From Lutjanus erythropterus (Eukaryota; Chordata; Actinopteri; Lutjaniformes; Lutjanidae), in contig CM034591.1 in NCBI GenBank assembly GCA_020091685.1, positions 10,612,833-10,676,832 of the forward strand: a stretch of DNA of 64,000 nucleotides, given 5' to 3'. Shown here piece by piece: positions 11,326 through 24,496 of this stretch (positions within the stretch are counted from its first letter, which is position 1; each line of letters opens with the position of its first letter). Position numbers and translations under genes: made by a program. The notes under the pieces were generated by a model. That model was not told the origin of the DNA and searched no databases. It saw only the letters and a program-made list of their open reading frames with translations.

Positions 11326-12510
11326 TTTTCACTATTCCAAATTAATGTGGCTGGCTGACTACATGTTTTTTTTCCCTCTGGCAAGTGACCATGATACAAG
11401 CAAATTATGTCATTTGAGATGTCCATCATAAGAAATGAATGGAGACTCAAAGTGGACAGTATGAGGTATATCTGCCCATTATCTGCTTAAACACAAGCTG
11501 ATATATTTGTCTAATTTTCACTAATTTTACAAACATGGACACAGAAGAATATGACATTAGCACTTAAGATATTGAGCTTCATGTATCCACAAACACTTAT
11601 AGTGTCTCCAAGCCAAAAATCAAACAACATAGCCGTCTTGGCTCGCTGCCTGACTCTACCAGTCTGAGTGCTTTCTACACAGGAAGGGGAATCCTCTGGC
11701 CCGTGGAGCGATGACATTTCATAAGATGAGGCTGAAGACGACGCCCTGAGTTAATGCACCAGGTCTAATAGCTTGAGATACAGTATACCCACACGTTTGT
11801 GAAACAGCTCGAGACCTGACATTTGGCCCGGAGAGGACTCGGGAGAGAGTCCCGAAAAGTCGTCTGCAGACATGATGAGAAATTCCGTTTCCGCAAAGAA
11901 CCGTAGAGAGGAAGAGAAAACGTTATCCCCTCGCAACGTCAGGTCAGATTGTTGTGAGCACTTTCTGACTCAGCCTGCAATCGACTGATCCTTTGTTCCT
12001 CCAGCCTCATCACATCTCTGCAGGCTGAGTTCAGCTGTTTAGTGTGTGTGTGATTGAGTGTGTGCGGGAACCCGCTCTTAAATCGTAGCCATACCGTTTT
12101 GTTAATGAAGTGGATGCTTCACGTTATGATGTCCTGAATATGCATGTGAGAGTCCATGCATGTGTGTTAGGTGGCGTACACAAGCACATTAAGTGTGGGT
12201 CAAGGCAGGGCGCCGTAGATGGGAAGCGGTGAGTGTCGATGCTAACGCTATCGATTCCAATTAATCACAATTCTCCATTTAAATCGACTGGACGGGAGCT
12301 TCATTTTCCACAGCCGTGCTCAGCACCGTCTATTGAAGTGCTGCAGTGCCAATCTCAACACTTATTACCCGAGCGTGATAAGGCCAAATGATTCCAAGAG
12401 AGCAATAATGTCTCAGTGGTCAAAACACGAGAATGGAAAGAGTTTTATGCAAATGGAAAGCAGTTCCTTTGTTCATTTCATACAACATAAATGAGACGAA
12501 ATGCGACTCG

Positions 12511-12746
12511 GCTGATTTTATTGTGCCTGCAAACAACATTTTCCTAGAAAATAAAGCGGTTAACCAAGTGGTGGCACCAAATGCTCCCTCTGTGAAGTAG
12601 TTAGATTCACCAAACCTTACATCATCTGCTCAGCTGTGCCAGCAGAGCTTGTAATCATGTGAATGCCGATGAATGAATGACATCCATCGTTGGTTGGAGA
12701 TTAGCAGAGGGGAACAGAGAGCAACAAACAGGCGTAACAACTGTCC
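12511..12746. repeat. Local direct duplication, copy 1
   Basis: About 236 bases, alignable throughout to 13348-13591. Shared strings include GCTGATTTTATTGTG, AAACAACATTTTCCT, GTTAACCAAGTGGTGGCACC, AGATTCACCAAACCTTACAT, CAGCAGAGCTT, ATGAATGAATG and AACAGGCGTAAC. No coding frame or inverted ends are seen. Confidence 0.88.
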
Positions 12747-13250
12747 ATGAACAGGAAACTGCTGTTATATCAGCAAATTTATCACTCAATCCAACTTAAC
12801 CAAACTCCACTGGCAGAAGAGAGCAAGAAACATGGGACCTGCTAATCTACAGCTGCTTTGATTGGTTAATTTCCTTGATTTAGTGTAGGACTTCAGTGTT
12901 TTAAAGGGTCAGTTTGGATTCACACACGGTGATGCACACAAACTAGCTGATCAAGACAACAATAAATCAGCAACTCTTGTGTTCTGCGAGGTAAAATTAG
13001 TGATTTTGTGAATGGAGTTTGGTTGGTTTTGGTTTATAACAGCGGTTTTCCGTCTGAAAAGGTTGTCGGATTGCAAGTTAAAGCAGTGAAAATATCCTAA
13101 ATATCATGTACTCTTAAACTGATATTGATTTTTTAGCTAACTGTGCTGGTATTCCTCTCTGCTTCCCCAAACTGGAGGCATGCTGACCACCTTCTACTGA
13201 GAAAGTACCTAACTCAACTCGACTTAAAATAATCTGAAGAATGTTGAGCA
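12747..13250. mobile_element. Foldback DNA element with TTAA-type right end (copy B)
   Basis: The left arm has AACTGCTGTTATA and CCAAACTCCA; the right arm has the inverted TGGAGTTTGG and AACAGCGGTTTTCC. The right tail shares AAACTGATATTGATT with copy A and CTTCCCCAAACTGGAGGCATGC with copies C and D, ending near AAATAATCTGAA. It lies exactly between the two copies of the 12511/13348 direct duplication. Confidence 0.65.
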
Positions 13251-13347
13251 TTAAAATATTAAAAGAAAAGCACAGAAATATAATATAATCTAAATAGTGA
13301 GTGAGTAACTGACTGTATTCTTCTGTGTGTGTCTCCAGGTTTCAATT

Positions 13348-13591
13348 GCTGATTTTATTGTGTCTCCAAACAACATTTTCCTTGAGAGTAAAGCAGTTAA
13401 CCAAGTGGTGGCACCAAATGCCTCCTCAGCGAGGAGCAGTTAGATTCACCAAACCTTACATCATCTGTTCGGCTTTGCCAGCAGAGCTTATAATCATATG
13501 AATGCTAATGAATGAATGTGTCCATCATTGGATGGAGATTAGCAGAAAAGAATTGTGCTGCAGAGAGCGACGAACAGGCGTAACGACTGTC
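13348..13591. repeat. Local direct duplication, copy 2
   Basis: Partner of 12511-12746, offset by about 840 bases in the same orientation. Foldback element B fills most of the space between the two copies. Confidence 0.88.
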
Positions 13592-14848
13592 TACCCCGCC
13601 TCGGAGCAAAACCGAGCATGCTCGCATGCACATACACAGACATACACTTAAATCACACAGTTGGGTTCCTACTATTCTTAATTAAAATCAGGTATAGAAT
13701 AACAATGAGCAGCTTAATGAAATATGCAGAAGGCTTTAAGGATCTCCCTCCAGATTCAGCTGAATTAGTAACTGACTGCAGAATGGCTGCCTTTCACCTT
13801 GGATCAAATTTACAACAGTGCTCCATGTTACATATTTTCAAGCGGAGTCAGTTTAAGTAATTAAGGGGAAAAAATGAAATGGGCTTACATTTTGGAGCTG
13901 CCCAGAAGGCTTATACATCCTTATATGGCTCTGGTCTGACAAAGAGCTATGTTTGGACTGGCAACATGAAACAACCTGTTTCCTACGGATATTTTAGAAC
14001 GTAAAAAAAATAAATAAATAAATGAATAAAAATGAGGGCAAAGTGAATGCAATCGAGCATATTTTCCAAGTCATTTAAACTGTAAAGGAAACCTAACAGA
14101 CAAAATCTAACTTGGGTAAATCATCTGAACAGGGCACTTAAATTTACTGTTGTTTGGGACACAGCTGCTTATTATTTTCAGCTTTTCTTTTCCTCCTATT
14201 AGCATACTAATGGCCCTATTTGACTAATAAGTGCCAATAGTCTAACTTATTAATGTAATTTATGTAAATATTTATTGTACTTGTATCACATTTAACTCTG
14301 AAATAACATCTGTAATCACAAAAAAGGATAAAAAATGAAATGCTGGAGCCCTGGTGCTAAAGGAATAGTTAATATGGTGATTCTTCAAATGTGCAAATCT
14401 TTATGCCACCTCCAAACGCTTTAACAACATAACCACTGAAAACTGTGCCGAACAAAAACAGTCTAATTTGAACTATAAATTTTGGCAGTCAACGCTTAAG
14501 AATGGCAGAAAGAAAAAAAAATCTCCAAACATTATGCCAGGCCGATGTCAAAAGACTCGTTTGTCGGACAGAGGAACGGGTACAAAGCGACGCATTGTGC
14601 CAAAACTGGACGGCTCGTGCCTACAGGCGTTATGGGATCGTGGCTAAACCATGTAAGTACAACACGTGTTGCGAATTAGTCAACCCTGCAGCAGTGTGTT
14701 TTCTTTGACTGAACAGTCGGTTGGACTATTTTCCAGCGGTGGCTAATATCTGCGGCTGTCACGGCAACATATGAAGGAGGAGATAAATATCAAGTATATG
14801 ATTCAGAATAAAGTTCAACTTAAATGCAGCAATGAAAGCATGAAGACC

Positions 14849-14878
14849 AGTAAAATAAATAAATAAATAAATAAAAAT
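14849..14878. repeat. (AAAT)n microsatellite
   Basis: About six AAAT/TAAA units in tandem. Confidence 0.9.
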
Positions 14879-17276
14879 ATTGCATATTATCTTGCATTGC
14901 TGCATCTGTGCAATCCTGGTGTTTCTGCACAGTCACAGATAAATGTTAGGCTACACTAATATTATTAGTTTTATAGTATTTGTGGAATTTAACTCCAGTA
15001 GTGTCGGCATAGGATTGTTTCCCACTTGTGGGATCCAAGCATTTCCAGTAACATATTTTTATCCAACGAAATGCTCCACTTCAGTCGATATTTGTTGGTG
15101 TTAAGCCTTTCAAAAACAACATTTTCCCTGCGGTGAAAACTGTTTGCTCTCCTGCTTGTCAAACACAAAAGGAGGCATGCACCGTCTGATGGCACCGTCT
15201 AGAAGCGATCTATTGGCACCAAAAATAGCATTTATGTTGATGAAACTGCCGAGTTATATTCATTAAAGAAAGATGATTAATCTGATTAATACCTTAATAC
15301 AAATTTTGCATTTTTTGTTAGCATAATGTCAGAAAATATGAAGAGAAACATTTGCAGCTTCAGTTATAAACATCAATAGAAGCTTTGAATGTAAAAAAAA
15401 GTCCCAATTTTTTGGTAACAGGCCAGATATATAGATCATGTGACATCATGCTCCTTCCAGTTCATCAGACAGTGAAGTTTGACGACAGACGACTGGGAGA
15501 TCACAGGTAAATGTTTGGTTTTGGTGTCAGTCCCCTCAAGTCAAAGAGCAGGGTCGCCCTTTCAGATTTAACAATTTGCTATCAGGAGCGATCAGGAGGA
15601 ATAAATACATCGTAGAAAGGGACAACAAAAGATCCCAATTTCTGCACCAGAATCAGCCGAGCAGAATGCAACACAGCAACAACTGAGACGCTCATTCTTC
15701 TCGTGCTATTATTTCCACTACTTCTCTCTCTTTCTCCCTCTCAGAATTCAACAAGTTCACACTCACTGGGGGTTGGTGAAAGTCATTCTGGGAAATGCAG
15801 GAGATCAATACCTGAAATTGAAGTACACAAGTCTGATTGAAGGAAAGTGGGTACACCAAAAAAAAAAAAAAAGTAAATTAAAGCCCTTCATGTCAGAATA
15901 ATTCTTGGAATGCATTGACTGTTACAAATTGATATTTACTGGTGTATGACCGTCCAAAAGGGGGAAGCGTTTTCCGTCGAAGCACAGAAACGACACCTTC
16001 ACGAGCTCCTCCTTTCTCTTATTGATACATCTATTACAGTTTTGCAACCCGTGCATGTGAATACAGAGCAACCATAGTCTCATCGCTGGCGAATTTATGA
16101 ATTTCACAAGACCAGACAGACAAAACCAAGGTTGCCGGAGCCAAAAGAGACCAATTTCAGGCGGCGATGTGATGGATCCAACCCCCCGGACGAAGAGTAA
16201 ATTAGACAGTGTGTGAAGACGTCCAATCAATGGCAATGAAAATCTGAGAGTCAGGGTGAACGGAGGAGTGGCAGGGTAATCAAGTGGTCCAAAAAAAAAA
16301 AAAAGGACGATAAAGTCTATTAGATGTACTGGCTTTAAGAGGTGTGTGCTTAGCTAAGGTCTAACTGTATTTTCCCTGCTGTAAAATCCCCCTGTACAAT
16401 ATGTACTTTGCTTTATTCAGTTCGGTGCCTCCTTTTTTGTTCACGTTGCCTTTAAGGCCAGCTGTAGCCTAAGTGATAATTAATTCCCTAATTGAAGGTT
16501 TCAGAGCTTCAGGGGAGAATGTTTCTAAGGGTTTCCTCCATTACAGTAAATCACAGTCAACCCTACACTTACATTACAGTCTCACGGGACAGAATTCACG
16601 CCTTATTGATATTTCGTGCTTTTCAAAGGAGGATTTCAAATGTGCAATTCAAACAGAACTCAACTCAGACGAACAAAAGGAGAAAGTTATATATCGTCTG
16701 AGGATCACTTGGCAGAAATACTGGCCAGGGGGAAATTTATTCAATATAAGTTAATACATAGGTTTTATTTTACTCCTCCTAAGCTCCACAGGACGGGCTT
16801 GTGATTTATGTTGGAAATGTCAGGCAGAAACGGGAACATTTCTACGTGCAATTTGTGTAAACTTTCTGTTCTACAACACACAGGGAAGTGGTTAGGAACT
16901 ACGGTACCTAAATCACCCAGACTATGACTGATGGGGGACCAGACACAATTTCCACATACATCAAAATATGATTTTTTTCAGTGATTCTGCAGTCGAGGTC
17001 GTCACGGCTGAGTGAGTGATCCTCAGATTTCGGAAAAAGTACATCACCTCCAGACTTTAGGTGGTAGAAATGGTATCATATGAACAAATGTTAGCTAGAC
17101 TCTGTGACGCCGGTGAGGAGTTTACGAGGTCATGGGACGGCTTCTTTTTGTTTTTTTTTTGGCTCACACCGCCGCCGGGACACTGTGATGATCTGGCTGT
17201 ACCGCTGTGGTTGTTAAATTATTTTAGTTCTGAGTGCTGTATGTGTATTCACCCCAGGCCTCTGGATCCAGTATTA

Positions 17277-17667
17277 CAAAACTTTTAATCTAGATCGGAA
17301 TTATCTGGATTTATTGGTTGATAATTTAGAATAGATATTGTTTTGGTATGATCTGTGTTACGTTAATATGCAAGAAATGCATGAGTGACTGATTAAATAC
17401 GTCCCATGAGTCCTAAATGTCCATACAACCATTTTGAATCCAGGCTGAATCCACTTTCCCAGTGGGATCAGGATAATCCTGATCTTTAGCATCAAAACCT
17501 TCCTAATTTCCACCTTGGGAGTTTTGATCTGGATTCTGGGTAGGATTCCTTTACCAAATATGTATCCCAATTTTGTAGGAAAATAAAATCACATCTCCTG
17601 GTTTTGAAATGCCCAAATTCGGGATTTAATCCAACCCAGTTAATTCTGATCTAGATTAAAAGTTTTG
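17277..17667. mobile_element. MITE with ~28-bp terminal inverted repeats
   Basis: It starts CAAAACTTTTAATCTAGATC and ends with the exact reverse complement, GATCTAGATTAAAAGTTTTG; the similarity goes on inwards as GGAATTA/TAATTCTGAT. The interior has further AATCC/GGATT palindromic pieces (AATCCAGGCTGAATCC, GGATAATCCTGATC). It is 391 bases with no coding capacity. I see no convincing target-site duplication, so the superfamily is unassigned. Confidence 0.8.
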
Positions 17668-18174
17668 ACATACCACCTCCAGGTGATTTGTCATCTGTCC
17701 GTCATTCATTGTCAGAAATGCATAAAGTACGTGCTAAAGTCAAAAGCCTATTAAGAAAGTTCTCAACGGTGGCAAAGAGGCGATATGTTACAAAATTGAA
17801 GTTAGTTAATGATATCGATCCTTGCTAATTAGGAGAGAGAGTGGCAGAGCCAGGCACGTTATCTCCACAGCACAGCGCAGTGTCAGCACTGGAGAGACAC
17901 ATGGAATTAATGCTATGTTTGGTGTTTTGGCTGGCGAGTGCAGCAAAGCTACCAGCCATTTGCACATTTCGCCATCATTGTGTTGGTGGCTGGTGCTAAT
18001 TTTGTGTCCTGACTGCGAGTAAAGATGTTCAGTTTAACAGCAACTCAGGATCTGACAGCGAGCTAATGAACTATCACAGAGGAAAGCAAAGTAAATGTTA
18101 AATACACCAAAAAGACGTGTAAAGTTACTCGATCAGTAAAACTATGTGCAAACACCATCCCGTTCTTCAGCAGT

Positions 18175-18541
18175 TTAAGTATACACTATATTTACAATAT
18201 TTTCACAGCTTTACTCTGTTGTCAGACAGTCTTTTCTGACCAGAAACTGACTTTATAAAAGCCAACTATCACTCTCTCTCCAAACAAACCAAACTTCAAT
18301 GGCAAAATTAGTAATTTTACATCGAAGAACACGAGAGTCATCTATCTACTGCTGCCTCAGTCAATTAGTTTGTTTGTGTTATTGTGTGATTCCAGTGTTT
18401 TAAAATGGTGCTCCTGACTGCTTCTCCAAACTGGAGGCGTGCCGACCTCCATCTACTGTAGTCAATACAGCGACTATCAGTAAGTACCTCATACAGTACA
18501 ATGCCAATTAAAAAAAATCTGAACAATCCCTTTAAAATATC
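18175..18541. mobile_element. Foldback DNA element (copy C)
   Basis: It shows the left arm of the family: TACACTATATTTACAATATTTTCAC, CAGACAGTCTTTTCTGACC and CAAACAAACCAAACTTCA. It then jumps to the right end: CTTCTCCAAACTGGAGGCGTGCC, CATCTACTGTAG, ACAATCCCTTTAAA. Most of the right arm is missing, so this looks like an internal deletion. Confidence 0.6.
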
Positions 18542-19418
18542 AGAGCCACTCTGCATTATCATGCAGTCAAACACAACAGCAGCATTTCTTCTTGTAAGTG
18601 TTTCCTGTGATATTTTTTCTTCAGAATGTTTCTAATGCTGGATTAAAGCTTTTTTTAAAAAAACTAGATGTATCACTTATTTGAGTGTTACGCATCCAAT
18701 TTCAGGGTTTACATTTTACGTTTAGGATTGGATTAAAAAGCCAGTGGGCTGATTCCCTCTGACTTCCTGAGAAAGCACTGTTGGGCCAAAACGTTCACAG
18801 GATTTAGAGCCAGAAAATAAACCTCCCATTGGTTATGTTTGATTATTAACACATTAATGCATGCAAGTTCGTGTGCATTTTCACAGGCAAAAAAAACATC
18901 AGCTGCATAAAACACTGTCTGCTCTGAGAGACAAGTGCTTATATTTCTAATTTGCTCTTGCAGATTTTAAAATTTAATTGCATTGTATTGCAAAGCTCAC
19001 TCCAAACAGCACAAAGACAACATTGTTCACCCACGTTATCAGTCCTAATAAAGCCACTAAAAGATTATTCTATCTCTCTAATGCAGCTGAGATCATTGTG
19101 AAATTTAGCTTTGAGGGGTGGTGCTTTAGTGATGTTCTTAAGTGGCTGTGCATGTTACATGAAAACCACAGCATGAATTCTTTATATCGTACGCCAAGAG
19201 GGAGTTTGCTTTTTCTTCTTTTGGTTTAATATGAATATGGGATGTGGTCAGAAATGGGGCTAATTTAAGTATTTTACAAAGAAACCCTCAATGTTTAATT
19301 ACAAAGTTTGTACGGCCTGATATGGAGAAATATAATGAAAATATAAAACCACAGATTTATGAGGAGGACTGTGGGTGTTCATCTAAAAATACATATAAGA
19401 TATAAGATATAAGATATC

Positions 19419-20541
19419 TGCACTCTCAGAAAAGAGGGTTCCAAAAGGGCTGAAGTTCTACCCAGAACACTTCGCTTCTGAAGATCCCTTTTTTGAAGAA
19501 GTGAAGTGTTCTTCATAAGACTGATGGTTCCATTTAGACCCCATTCTATCTGAGAAACCTTTTTCAGAAGAAAGAGTTCTTCAAGTTGAAATCCTTGAAA
19601 ACCTTTTTCATCAAGGGTTCACCAAATGTTCTGTACCATAACATAAAAAGGGTCTCGGCAGAACCTCTAAGTGTGTTCTAAAATCCTGGAAGTGAACTCC
19701 CCTGGGTGGGTTCTAGATAAGACTCTTGGAGTATAAAAAGGCTCACAGGAGAACCCCCATGGCGAGTTCTAGATAAAATCCTTGGAATATAAAAGCATTC
19801 GCTGTAGAATCTCCTGGGTATGTTCTAAATAAAATCCTAGAAATATAAAAAAAATTCTCAGTAGAACCTGCTGGGGCGGGTTCTAGATAAATCCGTTGGA
19901 ATATGAAAAGCTTCTCATAGAACCCTCTGGGTGGGCTATTGTTGGCCCCCTTAGATGGGGGACAGGTTCTGGATGGAACTCCCGGAGAGGGTCCTGGGTA
20001 GAACCTTTCCAAGACAGAATGGTTCTCTTTAGAACCTTTCATTGAAGGTTGTGGGTGAAATCTTTCGCAGATGGTTCTAGATGTATCTTTTTATACTGGG
20101 CTCTAGGTAGAACTCTCTGAAACAGTTCCTGGAAGAACCTTTATAAACCCTTTATGGTTCTAGTTAGCAACTTTATTTATTTATTAATTTTATTTAGGCC
20201 TTTTCCACCAAAATGGAACTGGTTCCAGTTCAAGAATCTAATTGTGAATCGTTCTGAACTTTTCCATCAAAAAGAAATTAGTTCTGAAGCTGAAAAGTTG
20301 GTTCCTGTCGGGAACCAAAGAATAACAGGTTTTCACTGGGAACCAAAGTGGGCGTGTCATTTTCTAGTGGTCGTAATGGTGCAGCGCCCTCTGTTGATGA
20401 CATGGTTCCAGTCTAAACTGGTAGAAAAGACTCACTAAATAGCATCAATGGAACCAGTTCAAGAACCAGAGATTCTCCTATTGGGACAAGCAAGAGAACC
20501 CTTTATGGTTCTGGTTGGTTCCTTTGTGTCTAAGAGCGCAC
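19419..20541. mobile_element. DNA element carrying a ~56-bp minisatellite (copy 1)
   Basis: The left end GCACTCTCAGAAAAGAGGG and the right end GTGTCTAAGAGCGCA are imperfect inverted ends. Inside, about 19670-19950 repeats a ~56-base unit: GGTTCTAGATAAAATCC, TTGGAATATAAAAG, CTCAGTAGAACC, CTGGGTGG. There is no protein-coding frame. The copy at 32303-33045 is the same element in the opposite orientation. Bases 20190-20440 are a further insertion. Confidence 0.75.
20190..20440. mobile_element. Short DNA element nested in the minisatellite element
   Basis: It starts near GGCCTTTTCCACCAAAATGG and ends near CTGGTAGAAAAGACTC, inverted relatives (TTTTCCACC against GGTAGAAAA). It contains repeated GGAACCAGTTC and GGAACCAAAG palindromic motifs. 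The host element resumes at ACCCTTTATGGTTCTGGTTG, which nearly duplicates ACCCTTTATGGTTCTAGTTA before the insertion. Confidence 0.55.
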
Positions 20542-21488
20542 AGTCATCCTGGAGAAAAGGAAACAACCTCAAAAACTAAATAAAGTCAAGAGAAGTGAAG
20601 GAAACGGAAACTTTGAAGGTTCTGTCAGTTTTGGAGGAGAAGTTCTTCTGATGTTCTTCTTCTACTCGCTCCAGCGTATTGCAAAATGTAACAGCAACCT
20701 TCATCCTGTCGGGGGGGCGACAGGTGGGAGGTCTTCAAAGATTGACAAGAATGAAAACAGGATTAATTAATGAGTGTGTCTTGTGAATCTAATAAAGAAG
20801 TCACAGAGGCACTCCATCATGTATGAAGCCTGACAGGCCCGACACACTGCGCGGATGATGAAATGCGCAGTCTGGCTGTGTCATCACAACATATTTGTCT
20901 TTTCCACCAACGGGGAGAGGTGACTGAGAGTGACTGCCATAACACAAATGATGTTGGACCATAAAGGCTGTCTAAATCTGCGCTCATCAAATATGTTCAG
21001 TTTTCATCTGATCCAAACAGCTGTCCGCGGACATAAACGGATAACAACGACACCAGTTTACAACTCAGCTAAACACAGAGCGGCTCACTCCAAAAAGCTC
21101 TGGCGGACTGAAACATGTAATGAACAATCAGCTAATCAGCGGACAGACTGCGGCTCGAACATCAATCGGTACTTTTGAACTGAGCGATACAGTGTGTGTG
21201 CAGAACGGCGACCACAAAGCGTGCGCACACACAGAGAAATGCTTGTGTTGTGTCCACACATCAGAGGGGCAGATGGAAGATGGATGGCTGGCGTTCCACA
21301 GGAGTCAACCCCAGACAGGGCTTCTTATTTTATCTGCTGGGCTGTAAAAATGCCTCTCGGGTGCAGGAGATGACAGAAAGAGCAAATCTTGACCTTGTAA
21401 CCAGTCAGTGACTCAAGAGGGTAACAGTAACACCCTTACAAGACAACTGGTGACACTTCAGCCTGTTGTTACAGTGATAAATCTGATT

Positions 21489-21580
21489 ATTTGAAGTGGG
21501 GTTGTATTAGACATTCGGTGTATTAACTACAGTAGGCTGGCAGTTGACACGCCCAGGTTGGAGAAGCAGAAAGAGGCACC
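21489..21580. mobile_element. Fragment of the TTAA-ended DNA element family
   Basis: TTTGAAGTGGGGTTGTATTA, CTACAGTAGGCTGGC and CACGCCCAGGTTGGAGAAGC are the reverse complement of the right tails seen in copies B and C (CTTCTCCAAACTGGAGGCGTGCC). From memory of teleost repeats this is the 5' end of a very common element starting TTAAAGGGATAGTTC. Only this end is visible here. Confidence 0.6.
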
Positions 21581-22109
21581 ATTGCCATTCAATATTATGA
21601 TTTATTGCGATTTCAGTTTGCTTTTTAAACACATGACCATAGGAAAAAGTCAAAACATGTACTTCTAGAGTCTGTATATCATAATCCATATTTCCAAAAA
21701 CAATGCACATCACATGTCAGTCTCTGAGTTTTATTTAAGCAGCATCATTACTACACTGCTTATAAAAGTAAGTAATAAAATACTTTTTGAAGTAAACTTT
21801 AGCTGCTCCTGCCCATCAAGTAAGGTGCCAAAACAGGACAATAGATTAAACAAGATGTGGCCAAAATAAATAGAGCCCTTTAAAAATATCACACAGCTAG
21901 TTTTGTCTCTCTGAGTCGTGGAGTGTGCTTTATCATTAATTATGAGAAATAAAATAGATCCGATTATTACGATAATATTACAGCTATAGCAATTTCTGTT
22001 AGCGTGTCAAAGGGAATTCCCATTATGTGTTAGCACTGAGCTAATGGAATAAGTTATTTATATATAAATAAATCAATTCAGCAACAATAATAAAAAAAAA
22101 AAAAATCAG

Positions 22110-22628
22110 GAATCATCAACAGACAGCCTTTTCTGATCTGAAACCACTGTTACATAAACCAAATATCACTCTCTCCAAACCAGCCAAACTTCACAGGCGA
22201 AATCAGTACCTTTTACCTCGCAGGACACGGTCGGTTAAGTTTGTTTCAGTTATTGTGTGACTTTGATGTTTTAAAATGACAGTTCAGGTTCATTGAAGTC
22301 ACATAATAACACAAACAAACTAACAGATCGAGGCAGCAGTAGACCAGCAACTCCTGTGCTCTGCGTGGTAAAATTACTGATTTTGCCAATGGAGTTTGGT
22401 GGGTTTATGAAACAGTGGTTTCCTGTCAGAAAAGGCTGTCTGATGGCAATGCAAAGCAGTGAAAGATTTGTTTTGGGTGGACTTTTTTTAAGTGGCTAAA
22501 ATACCTGTTGCTACTGACCCTGTCCACACCAGCACATTGTTTAACTTCTGTGCTGGTGCCCTTCTCTGTTCTCCAGCATGTACTGCAGGCGGAACCAGAC
22601 ATCAAATAATCTGAACTATCCCTTTAAA
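22110..22628. mobile_element. Foldback DNA element with long, near-intact arms (copy D)
   Basis: The arms 22120-22280 and about 22282-22442 are reverse complements of each other for about 160 bases each, with mismatches. CAGACAGCCTTTTCTGA at the left meets TCAGAAAAGGCTGTCTG at the right, and CACAATAAC-like and CCAAACTTCA/GGAGTTTGG pairs lie inside. The right tail ends CTATCCCTTTAAA, the same end as copies A and C. Any transcript crossing it could fold into a long hairpin. Confidence 0.75.
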
Positions 22629-23635
22629 TTCCCGTCATAACACCTCAAGAAAATGTTGGCAGGAGGTTAGTAAAAAATACATAATTTCATCGTTAAAACC
22701 AAAGATGCACACAGAGGCCTCTTGCAGTCGTACAGTAGTGGCGTGTTGAAGGCGTTGATCCTCAGCCAGCAGACATCTTTAAGTATGTTAAGCTAACTCT
22801 GCAGGGCTTAACATCTCTGATAGCTCTTAGCCAGGGGAGAGATATTTTTAACTGCTAAACCACTCTGGGTTCAGACCAGATGTTGTGCAAAGAACGCCCT
22901 TCTAAACATTTATGACTATCAGCGGATGGGTCCTGGGGCGCAGCTGCTGTTTAGAGTAAAACTGAGGCGAGGAGAAGTCGCCTCCGTCTGATAACTGTGT
23001 TCCGCTCTCTTTACAGGAGCGATTTCTCGCTTTGTTTTTTACAACAACGCTCAGGAAGATCGCCAGTATAACATGCACTTTAGAGGACAGTCACTGTAAA
23101 AGGTTTGCTCTGAACAAATGTCAGTGATCTGCCTCTCCATCATGCATGTTGCTACGGCGACAAGTCGCTTGTTTGATTGCTGAATATGTTTTCTACTTAC
23201 AAAAATGAAAGAGAGATCAGATCACACACCATTAACCGTGTCTGGAAGGGAAATGACACGTCAGGCTGAAGCACAGTTGGCACCCTGACAGCTCCTGACT
23301 GCCTGTTGTGGTAACAGACAGAGGAGACACTACAAGGAGGAGAGGCTCGTGGACGGTGATGGATGGAGACGGATGCATGACAGGGCCGGGTCAGTTGCCA
23401 TGGGAACCTCAACGAGAAGGAAATCAATATTTCCACAAGCTCAATCATTGTTTCCACCAACTTGACGTTGTTGTATATACTTTACTATTGTTGTAATTAT
23501 AAGTCTAATGAGAGACGAGGACAAGAGGGGAAATCAAAAGTCAACTTGAAAAGAAAGCGAGGGTTGAGCAGTTGTAAGCATGTAGGACGGATTATCTCTA
23601 GATAGGAACCCCAGACCCATATAAGATCACGCAAG

Positions 23636-23802
23636 TAGGGTTGCAACTAATTAAATAATTAAAATAATCATTATTTGGTGTATGAAATGTTAGAAAATGG
23701 TTAAAAATTCAATCAGTGTTTATAAAGCCCAAGGTGATGTCCCCCAATAGTGTGTAATAATGTGTAATAACAGTTACAGTCGATTAATCGTTTCAGCTCT
23801 AC
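23636..23802. mobile_element. hAT-like ATTAATCG-family element copy (short)
   Basis: AGGGTTGCAACTAATTAAAT at the left and GTCGATTAATCGTTTCAGCT at the right, with GTTAGAAAATGGTTAAAAAT and AAAGCCCAAGGTGATGTCC inside, as in the intact copy at 38944. Confidence 0.65.
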
Positions 23803-24496
23803 TCACAGGGTTTTTACCCAAACCATGATCTATCCCTGACCAAAGCCAGGTGTCTTTTTAAACAGGTGTTTTTTGAGCAGATCTTAACCACAGCCACACA
23901 TCAGTTTGTTTGTACAACGTGCACAATGAAGAAAACACAGCAACAAATCTTGTGAAAGTTTTGCAAATTTAGGTTTCCCATCCAGACATGACCTTTAGAG
24001 AGGGTTGAGCTCGTGCTTGTCACAGCTCCGTGTACATGGAGCAGAAATGCTCCCTCAGCTTTTTTCACTCGTGGATGCTGAGTGGGTTTTGAGACTAATT
24101 CAACGCAATAGAGATTCTCCATTTCTGGCTCTTTATTAGTTATTTGCCTCTTTCTCACTGCAGCCGATGCAACAACTCATTCTTCTTTTCAAAAACAAAA
24201 ACCACAACAATGTCCCCCCAAACAGCATTCAAACACTGCTCTGGATAAACATTACCATGGTAACGGTAGAAACTAGAGGCCTCTGTGGAAGTAGACCTGC
24301 ACCAACTGGTGACTCCACTCTAATGAAAACACTTTAATTTGTGTGAGGAATGATTATTAGGATTGGGCAAATATGTCATGCCACAAATCTTTAGAGAGCA
24401 AGTGAGTTTATCAATGCTAATATGATTGATTAATAATTATAAAAGAACAATGGCCAATATCACATCAGATACTTTTTTTTAATGGAAACAGGGCAG

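Noticed and set aside
19743..20042. 99-codon open frame, minus strand, with internal amino-acid repeats
   Set aside because: The repeats mirror the 56-bp DNA minisatellite; it is not a protein-coding array.
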